Under the pieces are notes generated by a model. It had not been told where the DNA came from, did not search any database, and saw only the letters and a list, made by a program, of their open reading frames with translations. A DNA stretch of 64,000 nt from Helicobacter sp. 12S02232-10 (lineage in GTDB: Bacteria > Campylobacterota > Campylobacteria > Campylobacterales > Helicobacteraceae): NCBI RefSeq assembly GCF_002272895.1, contig NZ_MLAQ01000002.1:62001-126000 (forward strand). Direction: 5' to 3'. A program made the position numbers and the translations under genes. Below, piece after piece: positions 1 through 8,015 of this stretch. Numbering within the stretch: position 1 is the stretch's first letter; every line of letters starts with the position of its first letter.

Positions 1-853
1 CCGAATTAAAGTATTGCGGGATTTGATGACTTTCCAAATCAACGTTGCCATTTTCATAATTTTTAATTAAATCACTTACATTTACACCTCGATGTTTGCA
101 AAAATTGATGATATTTCCTCTGTCATTGCTTCCATCAGTATTAAAATAAAGATAATGTCCCTCTTTTTTACAGATCACAAGCTTGTCGTTGTCATTAAAA
201 ACAACCGGATTATTTACCGAGCTTGAATCTTTATTGAGTTTAAAACCATTGCAAAGGAGGATTTTATGTAAGGGAAGTAAAGTTAAATCAGTGAAAGCTT
301 TAGGTTTGAATTCGTTTGAGCGGACTTGTTTTGGTGGGGAAGTCAGTGATTGTCTCGCAAGACTATCAGCTCCTGTGTTATTGCTTTTAATTGTTCCTGC
401 AAATCCTCTTTGATAGCTATTACTTTCTCTGTTGTGTAAGATGAATTCGGTAGTATATGATGTTTCCAATGTTCTATTGCCTGAAGTATTGTCTTGGACT
501 TGGCTATCAGAGCGGTTGTTTGTGCTTCTCTCTCTAATGAGCGCTTCTCGAACTCTTCTAAGGTAAGCTTGGGAATATTGGCTGAGTTGATTTTTGATAA
601 CAAATCCACTGTCCTTTGTGTTGTTTGCATAGTCTGATTCATTGACAATCTCCTGCAGTTTCTCACCATAGCTAAACTTGCCTATGGGTTTTTTCTCATC
701 CAAAACAATCAGGCAAAGATTGATTGTATCGTGAATTATATTATAATCGGTTTGCTTGGAAATTGCAACAATCTCTTTATCAATCAACTCTATTACTGAT
801 TCAAACTCTCCTTGCAAGAGTATTTTATTAAGCAGGGTTTTAAAATCTTCCAT
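1..853 (-). CDS. Primase/mobilisation-type protein, N-terminal 284 codons (partial, runs off the left edge)
   Basis: One uninterrupted leftward frame opens at an ATG (MEDFKTLLNKIL...) nine bases after the stop of the 545-residue gene and stays open to base 1. The first 70 residues are helical and acidic, and the middle is low-complexity and rich in N, S and R. Residues about 205-270 (LPLHKILLCNGF, then VVFNDNDKLVI, HYLYFN and DRGNIINFCKHRG) resemble the CHC2/DUF3991 module that precedes a TOPRIM domain in plasmid primases and Mob-primase fusions. That match is by eye. The C-terminal part that would settle primase versus relaxase lies outside the window. A shorter open frame at 343-669 on the same strand is only a shadow of this gene. 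Confidence 0.6.
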   Translation of the reverse strand, partial: MEDFKTLLNKILLQGEFESVIELIDKEIVAISKQTDYNIIHDTINLCLIVLDEKKPIGKFSYGEKLQEIVNESDYANNTKDSGFVIKNQLSQYSQAYLRRVREALIRERSTNNRSDSQVQDNTSGNRTLETSYTTEFILHNRESNSYQRGFAGTIKSNNTGADSLARQSLTSPPKQVRSNEFKPKAFTDLTLLPLHKILLCNGFKLNKDSSSVNNPVVFNDNDKLVICKKEGHYLYFNTDGSNDRGNIINFCKHRGVNVSDLIKNYENGNVDLESHQIPQYFNS

Positions 854-861
854 AACAAAAC

Positions 862-2499
862 CTACATTCCCATTCCTAAATTTATTTGTTTTTTAGAAGC
901 TTTAATATCTGGTGTTTTATCTTTAGAAGTAGTCTTGAGAGCATTTTTTAGGACTTTAGGAGTTTTAGATGATTGATTGTTTGAATTCTCAATGGTTGCC
1001 CTATCTGTTGATTTATCTTCTAAACCATTTATTCTATTTTCTAATTGATTTGCCACTTTATTTTTAACTTCATTTGCCAAGTTATTTTTCAGCTCATTTT
1101 CTATTTTTTTGCTTTCTGTATTTTTTTGTTGCAAATATTCTTTTTCATCAGGCTTTAACTCTATTTTAAGTTGATTCTTAATGGCAATTCCCAAATCTTT
1201 ATCAAGTAAATTTTGATTACCCAAACCATAAGCCAAACCGCTTTTAATTAATTTTTGATGCTCTGAGGTCAGTTTGGAAGGCTCTTTGTTCAAAAGTCTT
1301 AGCAAAACTTTCATTTCATTTTCTTTCATTTGGGTTTTGGAATAAATCAAAAATTCCTTTTTAAATTGATCTTTTCCAATCGCCATATGTTCGTGCTGGA
1401 TCTTTAATTTATCAAAAAAATCAAGCAAAGGAGCGACATCAGATTGGCGATTGGATTGATGGGAGTTTTCAAGATTTGCCCTATCAAGTCCTTGAGGTTT
1501 CAAATTATCTTTTGGCATAGGATTTGGATTTATTTGCGTAGTAACATCTAAAGAATTCGGATTGTTTAGATTTTTCTCTTGTAAGGCTAAATCTGTCTCT
1601 TGTGAATTTTCAGATATTTCTAAAGATTGATTCCCATTGAAAATATCTTTGATTTCATTTTCAAAACGATCAATAAATTCCTTGCTTCCTTTTTGATAAT
1701 TTTCAATATGATTGATATCCCAATTAAATTCTAAATTTTCAGTATTTTTCCGCAGTATTTTTTGGGATTTCACCATTGTTAAAAAATCAGTTTGGCTTAA
1801 ATCCATCTTGGAACTAAGTAGGATTTCGCCTTTGGCATTTAACCCCAAAAACTGCATACCACTACCAATTTCATTACCTAAAGTCTTTAAATATGACTTG
1901 GCATAATCATTCCTTAATCCGTTAATCCTTTCTTCAGATAATAGGGCGTTTTTAGAAAAAACTTTAAATGAATTTCCATTAAAATCAATATTTTTTATAA
2001 TATTAAGGTCTGAAAGTTTGCTACCGATTTGTGGATTTGATTTTTTGATAAAATCATTAATATTTTTTTCCAATATCAATTCAAAATGATTGCTTGGAAA
2101 GGGTAGCACAAAGGTTTTAGGGGTATTTTCTTGCGTGCTTGGCACTTTACCTGCAAGCATAGAAGTATTCTCAATTTCTTGTTCTGATCCCAATGTTTGG
2201 CTTATTTTTGGAGCAATGCCAAGCTCTGAATTGTCTTTTTGGAGGGAATTTTGTTCCTTTTGCCTGTTTTCATCCAAATCACGCAGATTTTCCGCCTCTG
2301 TTTTTACCGACTCTTTTTCTTCCAAATGAAGCAATTCTTCTTTTAGAACTTGAATAAAATTATTGGATTCGATATTTTCATTTTCTTTGAGATTTGAAAC
2401 CTCCTTTATTAATTGTTCAAAAAATCTGTCTTTATTTTTGCCCAGCAAACGATAAAAATACATAAAATTTTGCATAAAATCATCAATATTGCGGTTCAT
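862..2499 (-). CDS. Hypothetical ICE protein, 545 aa
   Basis: The start is set at the ATG giving MNRNIDDFMQNF, because AAAGGA lies five bases before it; the longer frame opening at 2538 has no comparable site. The protein is hydrophilic, with no signal peptide or membrane segment. Residues about 60-130 are a charged E/N/Q linker. Residues about 130-280 look globular (SNHFELILEKNINDF, then GMQFLGLNAKGEILLSS). The C-terminus is lysine-rich and ends in IKASKKQINLGMGM. It is probably co-transcribed with the downstream primase-like gene, whose ATG is nine bases away. No family was recognised. A cytoplasmic DNA-processing or accessory role is only a guess from position. Confidence 0.75.
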   Translation of the reverse strand: MNRNIDDFMQNFMYFYRLLGKNKDRFFEQLIKEVSNLKENENIESNNFIQVLKEELLHLEEKESVKTEAENLRDLDENRQKEQNSLQKDNSELGIAPKISQTLGSEQEIENTSMLAGKVPSTQENTPKTFVLPFPSNHFELILEKNINDFIKKSNPQIGSKLSDLNIIKNIDFNGNSFKVFSKNALLSEERINGLRNDYAKSYLKTLGNEIGSGMQFLGLNAKGEILLSSKMDLSQTDFLTMVKSQKILRKNTENLEFNWDINHIENYQKGSKEFIDRFENEIKDIFNGNQSLEISENSQETDLALQEKNLNNPNSLDVTTQINPNPMPKDNLKPQGLDRANLENSHQSNRQSDVAPLLDFFDKLKIQHEHMAIGKDQFKKEFLIYSKTQMKENEMKVLLRLLNKEPSKLTSEHQKLIKSGLAYGLGNQNLLDKDLGIAIKNQLKIELKPDEKEYLQQKNTESKKIENELKNNLANEVKNKVANQLENRINGLEDKSTDRATIENSNNQSSKTPKVLKNALKTTSKDKTPDIKASKKQINLGMGM

Positions 2500-2549
2500 A
2501 CGATTCCTTTGAAATGAAATTAAAAGTTTTGGCTTCATTTATAATCAAA

Positions 2550-2575
2550 AATCATAAGCAAGAGAGCTTATGATT
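2550..2575 (-). terminator. Hairpin terminator after the ArdC-like gene
   Basis: A perfect 10-bp inverted repeat (AATCATAAGC / GCTTATGATT, 6-base loop) is followed on the minus strand by a short T-run. It sits just past the ArdC-like stop and before the 545-aa gene, so it may attenuate rather than end the operon. The stem is low in GC, so termination strength is uncertain. Confidence 0.5.
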
Positions 2576-2580
2576 CTGAC

Positions 2581-3891
2581 TTAAATTGCCATTTCCACGT
2601 TATTTTTAGATTGTTTTTTTGCGACCTGTTTTTTACCGACCGCTTTAGTCTCTTTTACTGCTTCTTTAGAATTGGTTTGGGAAGTTTTTTTCATATAGTC
2701 GTCTAAGTCTTTTTGATTTCTGATGTCTTTATCGTGATAGACTTCTACACTTCCTTTAACAGCGACATCCCCGTATATTTGTTGTCCTGAACCGATGACT
2801 GCGCTATCATATGCTTTGGCATTATCATGGGCATTATCATGCAAAGCATTGCCGGTATGAGAAAGATTTTCTTCGCTTTCAATATAGCCCCCTTTGTCTC
2901 CGACTTTTACATCATCAAAGTCTCTCAAAGCTTCTATTCTGTATAACTTAGTTTGTTTCAGCTCCGCTGTATCATTTTCTAAGAGTTTGTATTTATCTTC
3001 TTTTTTCTCAATGATCCCCATTTCTTCCAATTTTTTTTCAACTATGTAATCCACTATGTAATCCACTTGATTTTTTTGTGTTTCATTTAGCTTGATAGGA
3101 GGCTCATAGCTTTTAGAATTATTTTGAGCGATCAAATATTCTTTGATTTGTTCTGCCGTGGTTTTGTTGAAATTTTTTTCAATGTCGCCAAAAATAATAT
3201 GGGTTTTGGAATGATCAAAGTCTTTTGAATGCCAAAGCATTGATTTTTTAAACAACTCGACTTTTATCGGCTTTATTTTGCTTTTGTCGATGGTTTGAAA
3301 CGCATCAATATTATAAAGAAATGTTGATTCGAGCGTAGGCTCTATGTCAATTCGTTCAGTTTTGATTTTCATATAAGGTTGATTGGTTTTTAAATTGATT
3401 TTGATATTCCCGTTTTTGTCTGTATTGGGCTCAAGTTCGTATTGAAACAAGGGATTTTTGTCTTTGTCAAACGCTTGAGAACCATCTTGATTCAAATAGG
3501 GGATTTTATTGCCGTTAATATCAAGTTTATAAACAGGTTGCAATTCAAAAGTCTTGATAAAAGAAACTTTAGCTTTAGGAATGGAATTATCATTAAAAAC
3601 AGCTTCGATTTCTTCTTTTGAAGCCCCTAGATTTTTCGCATCTTTTAAGCTCGCCCAAACATTGCTTTGATATTTTCCTTCCTTTTGTTTGATATCTAAA
3701 ATTAAAGAGTTCAAACCGTGATAAGGTACTCCGTTTAATCCGTTGTAAGCCCTGTCAAATGTTTCTGTTTTTTGTTGAAACGGTGCGTAACCTTCTTTTG
3801 CAGATTTGATAATTTCATAAATTAGATAATTGCCAAACGTTGCTTTCTTTTCTTCTAAATTCATTTCTGTCCAAGTTTTTTTCTCACTCAT
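2581..3891 (-). CDS. ArdC-like (DUF1738-type) protein fused to a C-terminal repeat module, 436 aa
   Basis: The start at MSEKKTW is chosen because AGAGGAG lies seven bases upstream; an earlier in-frame ATG has none. The first 100 residues (GYAPFQQ, then NGLNGVPYHGLNSLIL) match the pattern of the ArdC N-terminal ssDNA-binding domain carried by conjugative elements for antirestriction. Residues about 325-395 (LYRIEALRDF, VKVGDKGGYIES, LSHTGNALHDNA, GDVAVKGSVEV) match the phage-type hexapeptide-like repeat that begins 'LYRI.AL.DF..V..GD.GG.IES'. The last 50 residues are Lys/Ser-rich. No metallopeptidase HExxH was seen, so the ArdC peptidase half appears replaced. The gene overlaps the 50-codon gene upstream by eight bases, suggesting translational coupling. 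Confidence 0.7.
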   Translation of the reverse strand: MSEKKTWTEMNLEEKKATFGNYLIYEIIKSAKEGYAPFQQKTETFDRAYNGLNGVPYHGLNSLILDIKQKEGKYQSNVWASLKDAKNLGASKEEIEAVFNDNSIPKAKVSFIKTFELQPVYKLDINGNKIPYLNQDGSQAFDKDKNPLFQYELEPNTDKNGNIKINLKTNQPYMKIKTERIDIEPTLESTFLYNIDAFQTIDKSKIKPIKVELFKKSMLWHSKDFDHSKTHIIFGDIEKNFNKTTAEQIKEYLIAQNNSKSYEPPIKLNETQKNQVDYIVDYIVEKKLEEMGIIEKKEDKYKLLENDTAELKQTKLYRIEALRDFDDVKVGDKGGYIESEENLSHTGNALHDNAHDNAKAYDSAVIGSGQQIYGDVAVKGSVEVYHDKDIRNQKDLDDYMKKTSQTNSKEAVKETKAVGKKQVAKKQSKNNVEMAI

Positions 3892-4036
3892 TTTCTTCTC
3901 CTCTTTTAAGTTCTGCAATTGCTTCTAAATCTGCTTGAGCTTCAAGCTCGTTTTGAAGCTCAACTCCATAATTGACCAATGCCACGACTTCGTCTTTTTT
4001 TAATTCAATCCTTGTTTCCAAGTTTCTTAAATCCAT
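3884..4036 (-). CDS. Small hypothetical ICE protein, 50 aa
   Basis: The start is the ATG of MDLRNLETRIEL, preceded by AAAAGGAGCAATA, a good ribosome binding site; a longer reading begins at 4066 without one. The protein is acidic and strongly helical with heptad-like spacing (LKKDEVVALVNYGVELQNELE), so a short coiled coil is likely. Its stop overlaps the ArdC-like start (ATGAGTGA), so the two are probably translationally coupled. No family is recognised. It is the first gene downstream of the large inverted repeat at 4123-4175. Confidence 0.6.
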   Translation of the reverse strand: MDLRNLETRIELKKDEVVALVNYGVELQNELEAQADLEAIAELKRGEENE

Positions 4037-4122
4037 TATTGCTCCTTTTATTTTTGGATATTTCATTTCAAATCAAGATTTGAATTTGATTTGATGCAAA
4101 AATATTAGTGGAAATGAAAATC

Positions 4123-4175
4123 TTAAAAAATACACATTTTTAGAAAAACTTAATCTAAAAATATGTATTTTTTAA
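4123..4175. repeat. Near-perfect 22-bp inverted repeat in the gap 4037-4364
   Basis: The arms are 4123-4144 and 4154-4175. They pair at 21 of 22 positions around a 9-base loop. The core is AAAAAATACA(C/T)ATTTTTAGA. It lies between the VirB5-like gene and the 50-codon gene, both leftward. The stem has almost no GC and runs of A/T at both ends, so it could be a bidirectional terminator, a protein-binding palindrome or part of a promoter. The rest of the 328-base gap is AT-rich with no convincing gene. Confidence 0.7.
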
Positions 4176-4364
4176 TCTGAATTATGTGTTGATAAGGGTT
4201 TAAGAGAGATAGAAAAACGGTAACGAAGAAAATGAAATTTGTAAGAATTTGTGGAAATTTATCAAAAATTACAGAAATTCAGCTAAAAATAACTGCGAAA
4301 TTTAAGATTTAGAATGATGATTTATAGAAATGGGGGATTGAGAAAGTATTGATTCATTCTCGCC

Positions 4365-5807
4365 TTATTCCAAGCCGCCCTCACTGTTGCTGTTGCCCTT
4401 GTTGCTTTTGGAATATAAAATATCAATGGGAAAACCAAAGCGATTGAATTTTACATTTTTAGCGTAATCTTTAAGCGTTTTACCGCTCCCGCTTTGATCA
4501 ATTTTGTCATTTAAATCATCAAGCTCGTCTTGCTGTTTTTCTGTAAGTACGGAAACATCGGGGGCGGTGTCATATTTATTTTTATAATCTTTGGCAATTA
4601 AATTACTAGTCAAAGCCATTGTTTCATTTAAAAATGAAAGATTATTGGCAATATCTTTGATATAAGAAAGCACTAAATCATTTCCTTGCATTTTCATATT
4701 CGCATAGGCTCTAGCTTGTTTTTCTTTATCGTTCCCAGCCTCTGCAAGCTGTTTTCTAAGATCTGCCTGATACTTTTCATAGTCGTTATTTAATCTTGCA
4801 ACATCAAAGGCATTGGGATAGCAAAATTCTTCGCCGTTATCGTCTTTTTTGAGTGTGCAATAAAGAGGTTTTCCATCTTTGCCTTTGTAGCTTTTATCTT
4901 GCACGCCCAAAGTTTCTAGCATCTGAATGGAGCGTTTGAATAGGGGTTGAGTCTCTTCAGTGATGGCATCGCCTAATTCTTTTTTATGCTTTTTGTCATC
5001 TAAAAGCTCTTCCTTGGCAATTTTATAATATGTATCAAAGTCATTGTTCAATAGTGCTAAAGTTTTTTCTTTTTCATATTCCTTTTTCCTCATGGCGTAA
5101 TGATTTTCTGCAAACTGTCTGCAGGTTACAATTGCTAAGGCTCGCCCTTTCAGTCCGCTAATTAAAGAATCGATATTACCGTTAATATCATCAGAAATAG
5201 CGTCAAAAAATGCTCTGGAAGCTTTGGTTAATTCAGTTTCCTTACCTGTATTGACAAAACTTAGTTTGGTAATTCCGGCTTTCACCTTGTCAATTTCAAG
5301 TTCGGGGCATAATCCTTTCAATCGTTTTGAATGGATATGGTCTGCATAATTATAATTTTTGATATCGTTTTTTAATCGGTTAAAATTTTTTTCCATTCTT
5401 TTTGTGACGTCTTGCAAATTATTAATGAGTTCTCTGGGGTCTGCAATGGCAATGCTTGATCCGTTTATAAAGCTGTTCATATCGCTCATAATATGGTTGA
5501 TTTCATTAAGATTATCAATTTGGGTTTGGGCTTTTTTTAACATTTCGGTGTATTTGTTAATCATTTCCGTCGCTTTTGTAAGCTGTTCTGCAACATCGCC
5601 TTGCATCTTTCCAAGAAAACCGTTTGCTCGAATATCATCAACTTCCATCGGAAGAGCTAATAGCATTTTATTGACACTAAAAAAAATTGTAACAATCAAT
5701 GCAAACTTAAATAAACTTGATGGTGATTTTTTAATCCTTAAGGTTTGTTTGTTTTTTAAGCTTTGCAGGGATTTGAATTTTTCTAAATTTTTTATTTTAT
5801 ATTCCAT
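4365..5807 (-). CDS. VirB5/TrbJ-like exported T4SS protein, 480 aa
   Basis: The start is the ATG of MEYKIKNLEKF, preceded by TTGGAG; the upstream in-frame TTG overlaps that site. A hydrophobic stretch at about 34-52 (FKFALIVTIFFSV, then LLALPM) fits a long signal peptide with cleavage after ALA/ALP. The following 70 residues are coiled-coil (LTKATEMINKYTEMLKKAQ), as in VirB5/TrbJ minor pilus proteins, which sit at the pilus tip or stabilise it. The rest is helical, with cysteines at LCPEL, VTCRQF, YCTLKK and EEFCYP that could pair in the periplasm. At 480 residues it is about twice the usual VirB5 length. Placement apart from the virB cluster is unusual but known in Helicobacter elements. The family assignment is by architecture, not motif. 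Confidence 0.55.
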   Translation of the reverse strand: MEYKIKNLEKFKSLQSLKNKQTLRIKKSPSSLFKFALIVTIFFSVNKMLLALPMEVDDIRANGFLGKMQGDVAEQLTKATEMINKYTEMLKKAQTQIDNLNEINHIMSDMNSFINGSSIAIADPRELINNLQDVTKRMEKNFNRLKNDIKNYNYADHIHSKRLKGLCPELEIDKVKAGITKLSFVNTGKETELTKASRAFFDAISDDINGNIDSLISGLKGRALAIVTCRQFAENHYAMRKKEYEKEKTLALLNNDFDTYYKIAKEELLDDKKHKKELGDAITEETQPLFKRSIQMLETLGVQDKSYKGKDGKPLYCTLKKDDNGEEFCYPNAFDVARLNNDYEKYQADLRKQLAEAGNDKEKQARAYANMKMQGNDLVLSYIKDIANNLSFLNETMALTSNLIAKDYKNKYDTAPDVSVLTEKQQDELDDLNDKIDQSGSGKTLKDYAKNVKFNRFGFPIDILYSKSNKGNSNSEGGLE

Positions 5808-5966
5808 AATTTTCTCCAAACAAATAAATTAAAATAATGCTTAATTCCAATCAATATAAATGACAAATCAACTTAAATCAATTAAGCCGATTAGACAATA
5901 AAATCTAAATAAAAGACTAGCAAAAATTTTAGCTTTTGCAACCATAAATTTGCCATTTTAATTTTA

Positions 5967-5979
5967 GGGGGGGGGGGGG
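5967..5979. repeat. Homopolymeric G tract, 13 bases, in the gap 5808-6424
   Basis: Thirteen consecutive G on the plus strand (C on minus) are found in otherwise AT-rich sequence. They lie about 160 bases upstream of the VirB5-like start on the coding (minus) strand. Tracts of this length mutate by slippage in Helicobacter and Campylobacter and usually mark phase-variable genes. No long frame crosses this one, so an effect would have to be on transcription or on a decayed gene. The 5808-5966 stretch between tract and gene shows only AT-rich promoter-like sequence. Confidence 0.9.
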
Positions 5980-6034
5980 TGAGTTTAACTTTTTAGAATC
6001 TTTAATAAATTTTCTGCTTAAATGCAGTTATACA

Positions 6035-6301
6035 CTAAAGAATTCTCTCTGCCTTAAAAGCCTCTTTTGCACTTTTATGAGTTCTAAAAGTGCCATTTCT
6101 TCTTTGTTTATCAATTTCTTTTATATCTTTTATAATCTCTTCTTAAAACTTTTTTGTATAACCGTATTGCGCTTATTTCATTTATTTTTATTTTCGCTTT
6201 TGGCTCTAGTTTTACTACCCTTTTATGGCTTCTAACAACTTTTCATTGGCATTGGATATTTTTAAATATTGACTCCTTATCCCAAAGGGGCTCAACCTCA
6301 A
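6035..6301 (-). pseudogene. Frame-broken remnant of a small gene (antitoxin-like?)
   Basis: Leftward, one frame gives SQYLKISNANEKLLEAIKG and then a stop. After a stretch open only in other frames, the first frame returns as EEIIKDIKEIDKQRR followed by NGTFRTHKSAKEAFKAERIL, ending at 6035. The two halves together would be about 85 residues, the size and helical, charged character of RelB-type antitoxins, but the family call is weak. AAGGAG is present at the expected start, yet no ATG follows it. A TATAAT box sits upstream at about 6315. The reading is by hand and the joining of the pieces is inferred. Confidence 0.4.
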
Positions 6302-6424
6302 ATTAATATAATAAATTATAGCATAGTTTAGGGCTTATAAACCCTATTCTTCTTTTATTTAGCCGTTCTAGAACAAGTAAAGAGTCTGACAAATGGCTAG
6401 GATTTTCATATTTAATTACTTTGA

Positions 6425-6790
6425 TTATTTTGAATTGGTCACTTCAGCTCCAAATGGATATAAACTCAATTTGGCGAATTTAAAATATTGCAATCCAAAA
6501 GGTATGCCGATAATTGTAATACAAACTATAATCCCACCTATAAAATAAACTATTCCCATCCAAAGTCCAAACAAAATCAGCCAAATGATATTTCCAATAC
6601 GGTGTTTAGATGGATTTGTTTTTATCTCGCTTCCAAAAGGACTTAAAGATAAAGAAGCAAACTTAAAGCATTGTAATCCCAAAGGTATTCCAATGATCGT
6701 AATGCAAAATATCAATCCGCCGACAGCCCACCATAAAGCGCAAAGCAAACCGCCAAAAATCAACCATAATAAATTACCTAATAATCTCAT
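6425..6790 (-). CDS. yccF: YccF-family inner-membrane protein with two YccF repeats
   Basis: The 121 residues are two tandem copies of the YccF (DUF307) motif. The first is about 1-55 (LLWLIFGG, then ITIIGIPLGLQCFKFA and LSPFGSEI). The second is about 65-118 (IIWLILFG, then ITIIGIPFGLQYFKFA and LYPFGAEV). Each copy has two hydrophobic helices, giving about four membrane segments. The function of YccF is not established. It is preceded by TTAAGGAAAAAATAA. It stands alone between two gene remnants, so it is probably cargo of the element and not part of the transfer machinery. Confidence 0.85.
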   Translation of the reverse strand: MRLLGNLLWLIFGGLLCALWWAVGGLIFCITIIGIPLGLQCFKFASLSLSPFGSEIKTNPSKHRIGNIIWLILFGLWMGIVYFIGGIIVCITIIGIPFGLQYFKFAKLSLYPFGAEVTNSK

Positions 6791-6819
6791 TTATTTTTTC
6801 CTTAATTTAAAATATTCGC

Positions 6820-7120
6820 TTATCTAAGCAAGCTGCTTAAAAACCTAATCAATTTGATTAATTGTTTAGATTTAGAATATTCAGGCGCCAACTCTTTATA
6901 ATCAAGTTGCAAATAAGAGGGCGGACGTTCGATCCACTTTTCAGATGCCTCCAAGACTAAACAGCGGTTGCTTATTAAATCTATTAATAAGGCATTACCT
7001 CCATAACCGCCCCATACTTCTGTTCTTTGTTTTTAATATCGTTTCTTGTTTCATTGCTTATGCCTTCTCAACCCTTTTAAACACATATCTCCCATCGTTT
7101 TTACATAGTATCCGCTTTAT
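6820..7120 (-). pseudogene. Decayed gene, C-terminus resembling a serine hydrolase (beta-lactamase-fold)
   Basis: Between ssb and yccF the leftward strand gives a clean coding stretch ending at 6820: VWGGYGGNALLID, then SNRCLVLEASEKW and a Lys/Leu-rich end. The GGYGGNxLLID pattern is like the H-x-GYGGQ-LLID region near the C-terminus of beta-lactamase-related serine hydrolases. Upstream pieces (YVKTMGDMCLKGLRRHK, then SNETRNDIKNKEQKYG) lie in other frames, so there are at least two frame breaks. The left limit is a stop codon and the right limit is approximate. The N-terminal SxxK part is missing, so the remnant cannot be active. Confidence 0.4.
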
Positions 7121-7165
7121 TTATGATTCGCATTATAACATTCTTCTGTATCTTATTCAATCCCT

Positions 7166-7630
7166 TTAAAAAGGAATTGTTTCATCGGTTTCATCATTCA
7201 AAGGAATTATTTTTCCCTCATCTACATCTATTGGTTTGCATTCGTTTTCAGGGCTGTTATTATCATTAACTTTGACAGGCGGGTTTGGGTTTTCGTTTGC
7301 ATCACTTTTTAAATCCATCATTTGCATAGATTCTGCGGTGATAGTGTGCCTGCTTTTTTTTACGCCGTTTTGATCTGTCCAACTCTCAAGGGTCAATCTA
7401 CCATCAATTAAAACCTTTGAGCCTTTATGCAAGTATTGATTTGCAACTTCTGCGGCTCTTCCAAAAAGCTTCACATCCACAAAACACACTTCTTCCCCTT
7501 GACTGCCGTCCTGCTTCTTAAACCTGCGATTGCTTGCAAGTCCTAATGTCGCTAAAGCCGATCCACTTGGCAAATATTTCATTTCCACATCACGAGTTAA
7601 AAAGCCTACCATAATTACTTTGTTATACAT
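7166..7630 (-). CDS. ssb: Single-stranded DNA-binding protein (element-borne)
   Basis: 154 residues with the SSB OB fold ([20 protein letters not shown], then [20 protein letters not shown] and [11 protein letters not shown]). It ends in the acidic tail DETDETIPF, whose final PF contacts replication and repair partners. It coats single-stranded DNA, here probably the transferred strand in donor or recipient. AAAGGATTAAAA precedes the ATG, and the stop of the 55-codon gene lies within that spacer. The Gly/Gln-rich linker of chromosomal SSBs is replaced by a short Asn/Asp segment. The topA-like gene upstream in the same direction is the usual neighbour in these elements. Confidence 0.95.
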   Translation of the reverse strand: MYNKVIMVGFLTRDVEMKYLPSGSALATLGLASNRRFKKQDGSQGEEVCFVDVKLFGRAAEVANQYLHKGSKVLIDGRLTLESWTDQNGVKKSRHTITAESMQMMDLKSDANENPNPPVKVNDNNSPENECKPIDVDEGKIIPLNDETDETIPF

Positions 7631-7632
7631 TT

Positions 7633-7800
7633 TTAATCCTTTTCTTCTTTGGGGATATTTCCCAATTCTTCTTCCATCAAGAAATCCATCTCTAAAAGCT
7701 CTTCCCGCTCTTTTTTTCTGATTTCTTCATCAAAATTTGCCAAATCTTCTAAATCTATTTTATAAGGCATATTATTTTCTAAATTCGTATCTTTATTCAT
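7633..7800 (-). CDS. Small acidic hypothetical protein, 55 aa
   Basis: An ATG preceded by AAAGGGTTAAA opens a 55-codon frame ([20 protein letters not shown], then [19 protein letters not shown]) that ends two bases before the ssb start. It is highly acidic and helical. The tight spacing with ssb argues that it is translated in the same operon. No family is recognised. Confidence 0.65.
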   Translation of the reverse strand: MNKDTNLENNMPYKIDLEDLANFDEEIRKKEREELLEMDFLMEEELGNIPKEEKD

Positions 7801-7801
7801 T

Positions 7802-7894
7802 TTAACCCTTTATAAATATATCAATATGCATTTTGTGCAAAAGCATAAAACACAAACAAAACAACCCGCTTAAAACGAATCGTCTTATCACCAT
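7802..7894 (-). CDS. Possible 30-aa membrane peptide
   Basis: A short leftward frame (MVIRRFVLSGLFCLCFMLLH, then a short tail) has one hydrophobic helix preceded by arginines. Its stop overlaps the ribosome binding site of the 55-codon gene. No clear Shine-Dalgarno sequence precedes the ATG, so expression is doubtful; a role in coupling translation of the next gene is equally possible. Confidence 0.3.
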   Translation of the reverse strand: MVIRRFVLSGLFCLCFMLLHKMHIDIFIKG

Positions 7895-8015
7895 CACCGC
7901 CGCTTCAATCAAGCCTGCACTCTAACTTTTTCTTACTTTGACTCCTTTATTTTTCTTTTGATAGGCATATTTTAACACCCCAGCACGCCTAAAAATACCT
8001 AAAATAGGCATTTCA

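Noticed and set aside
343-669. Leftward 108-codon frame
   Set aside because: It is out of frame within the longer frame that runs unbroken from 853 to base 1, which has a better N-terminus and a domain-like C-terminal part.
5359-5832. 157-codon plus-strand frame opposite the VirB5-like gene
   Set aside because: Antisense shadow; the leftward gene has a signal peptide, coiled coil and ribosome binding site.
7987-8009. GCCTA...TAGGC hairpin after topA as a terminator
   Set aside because: A five-pair stem with a 13-base loop and no T-run; too weak.
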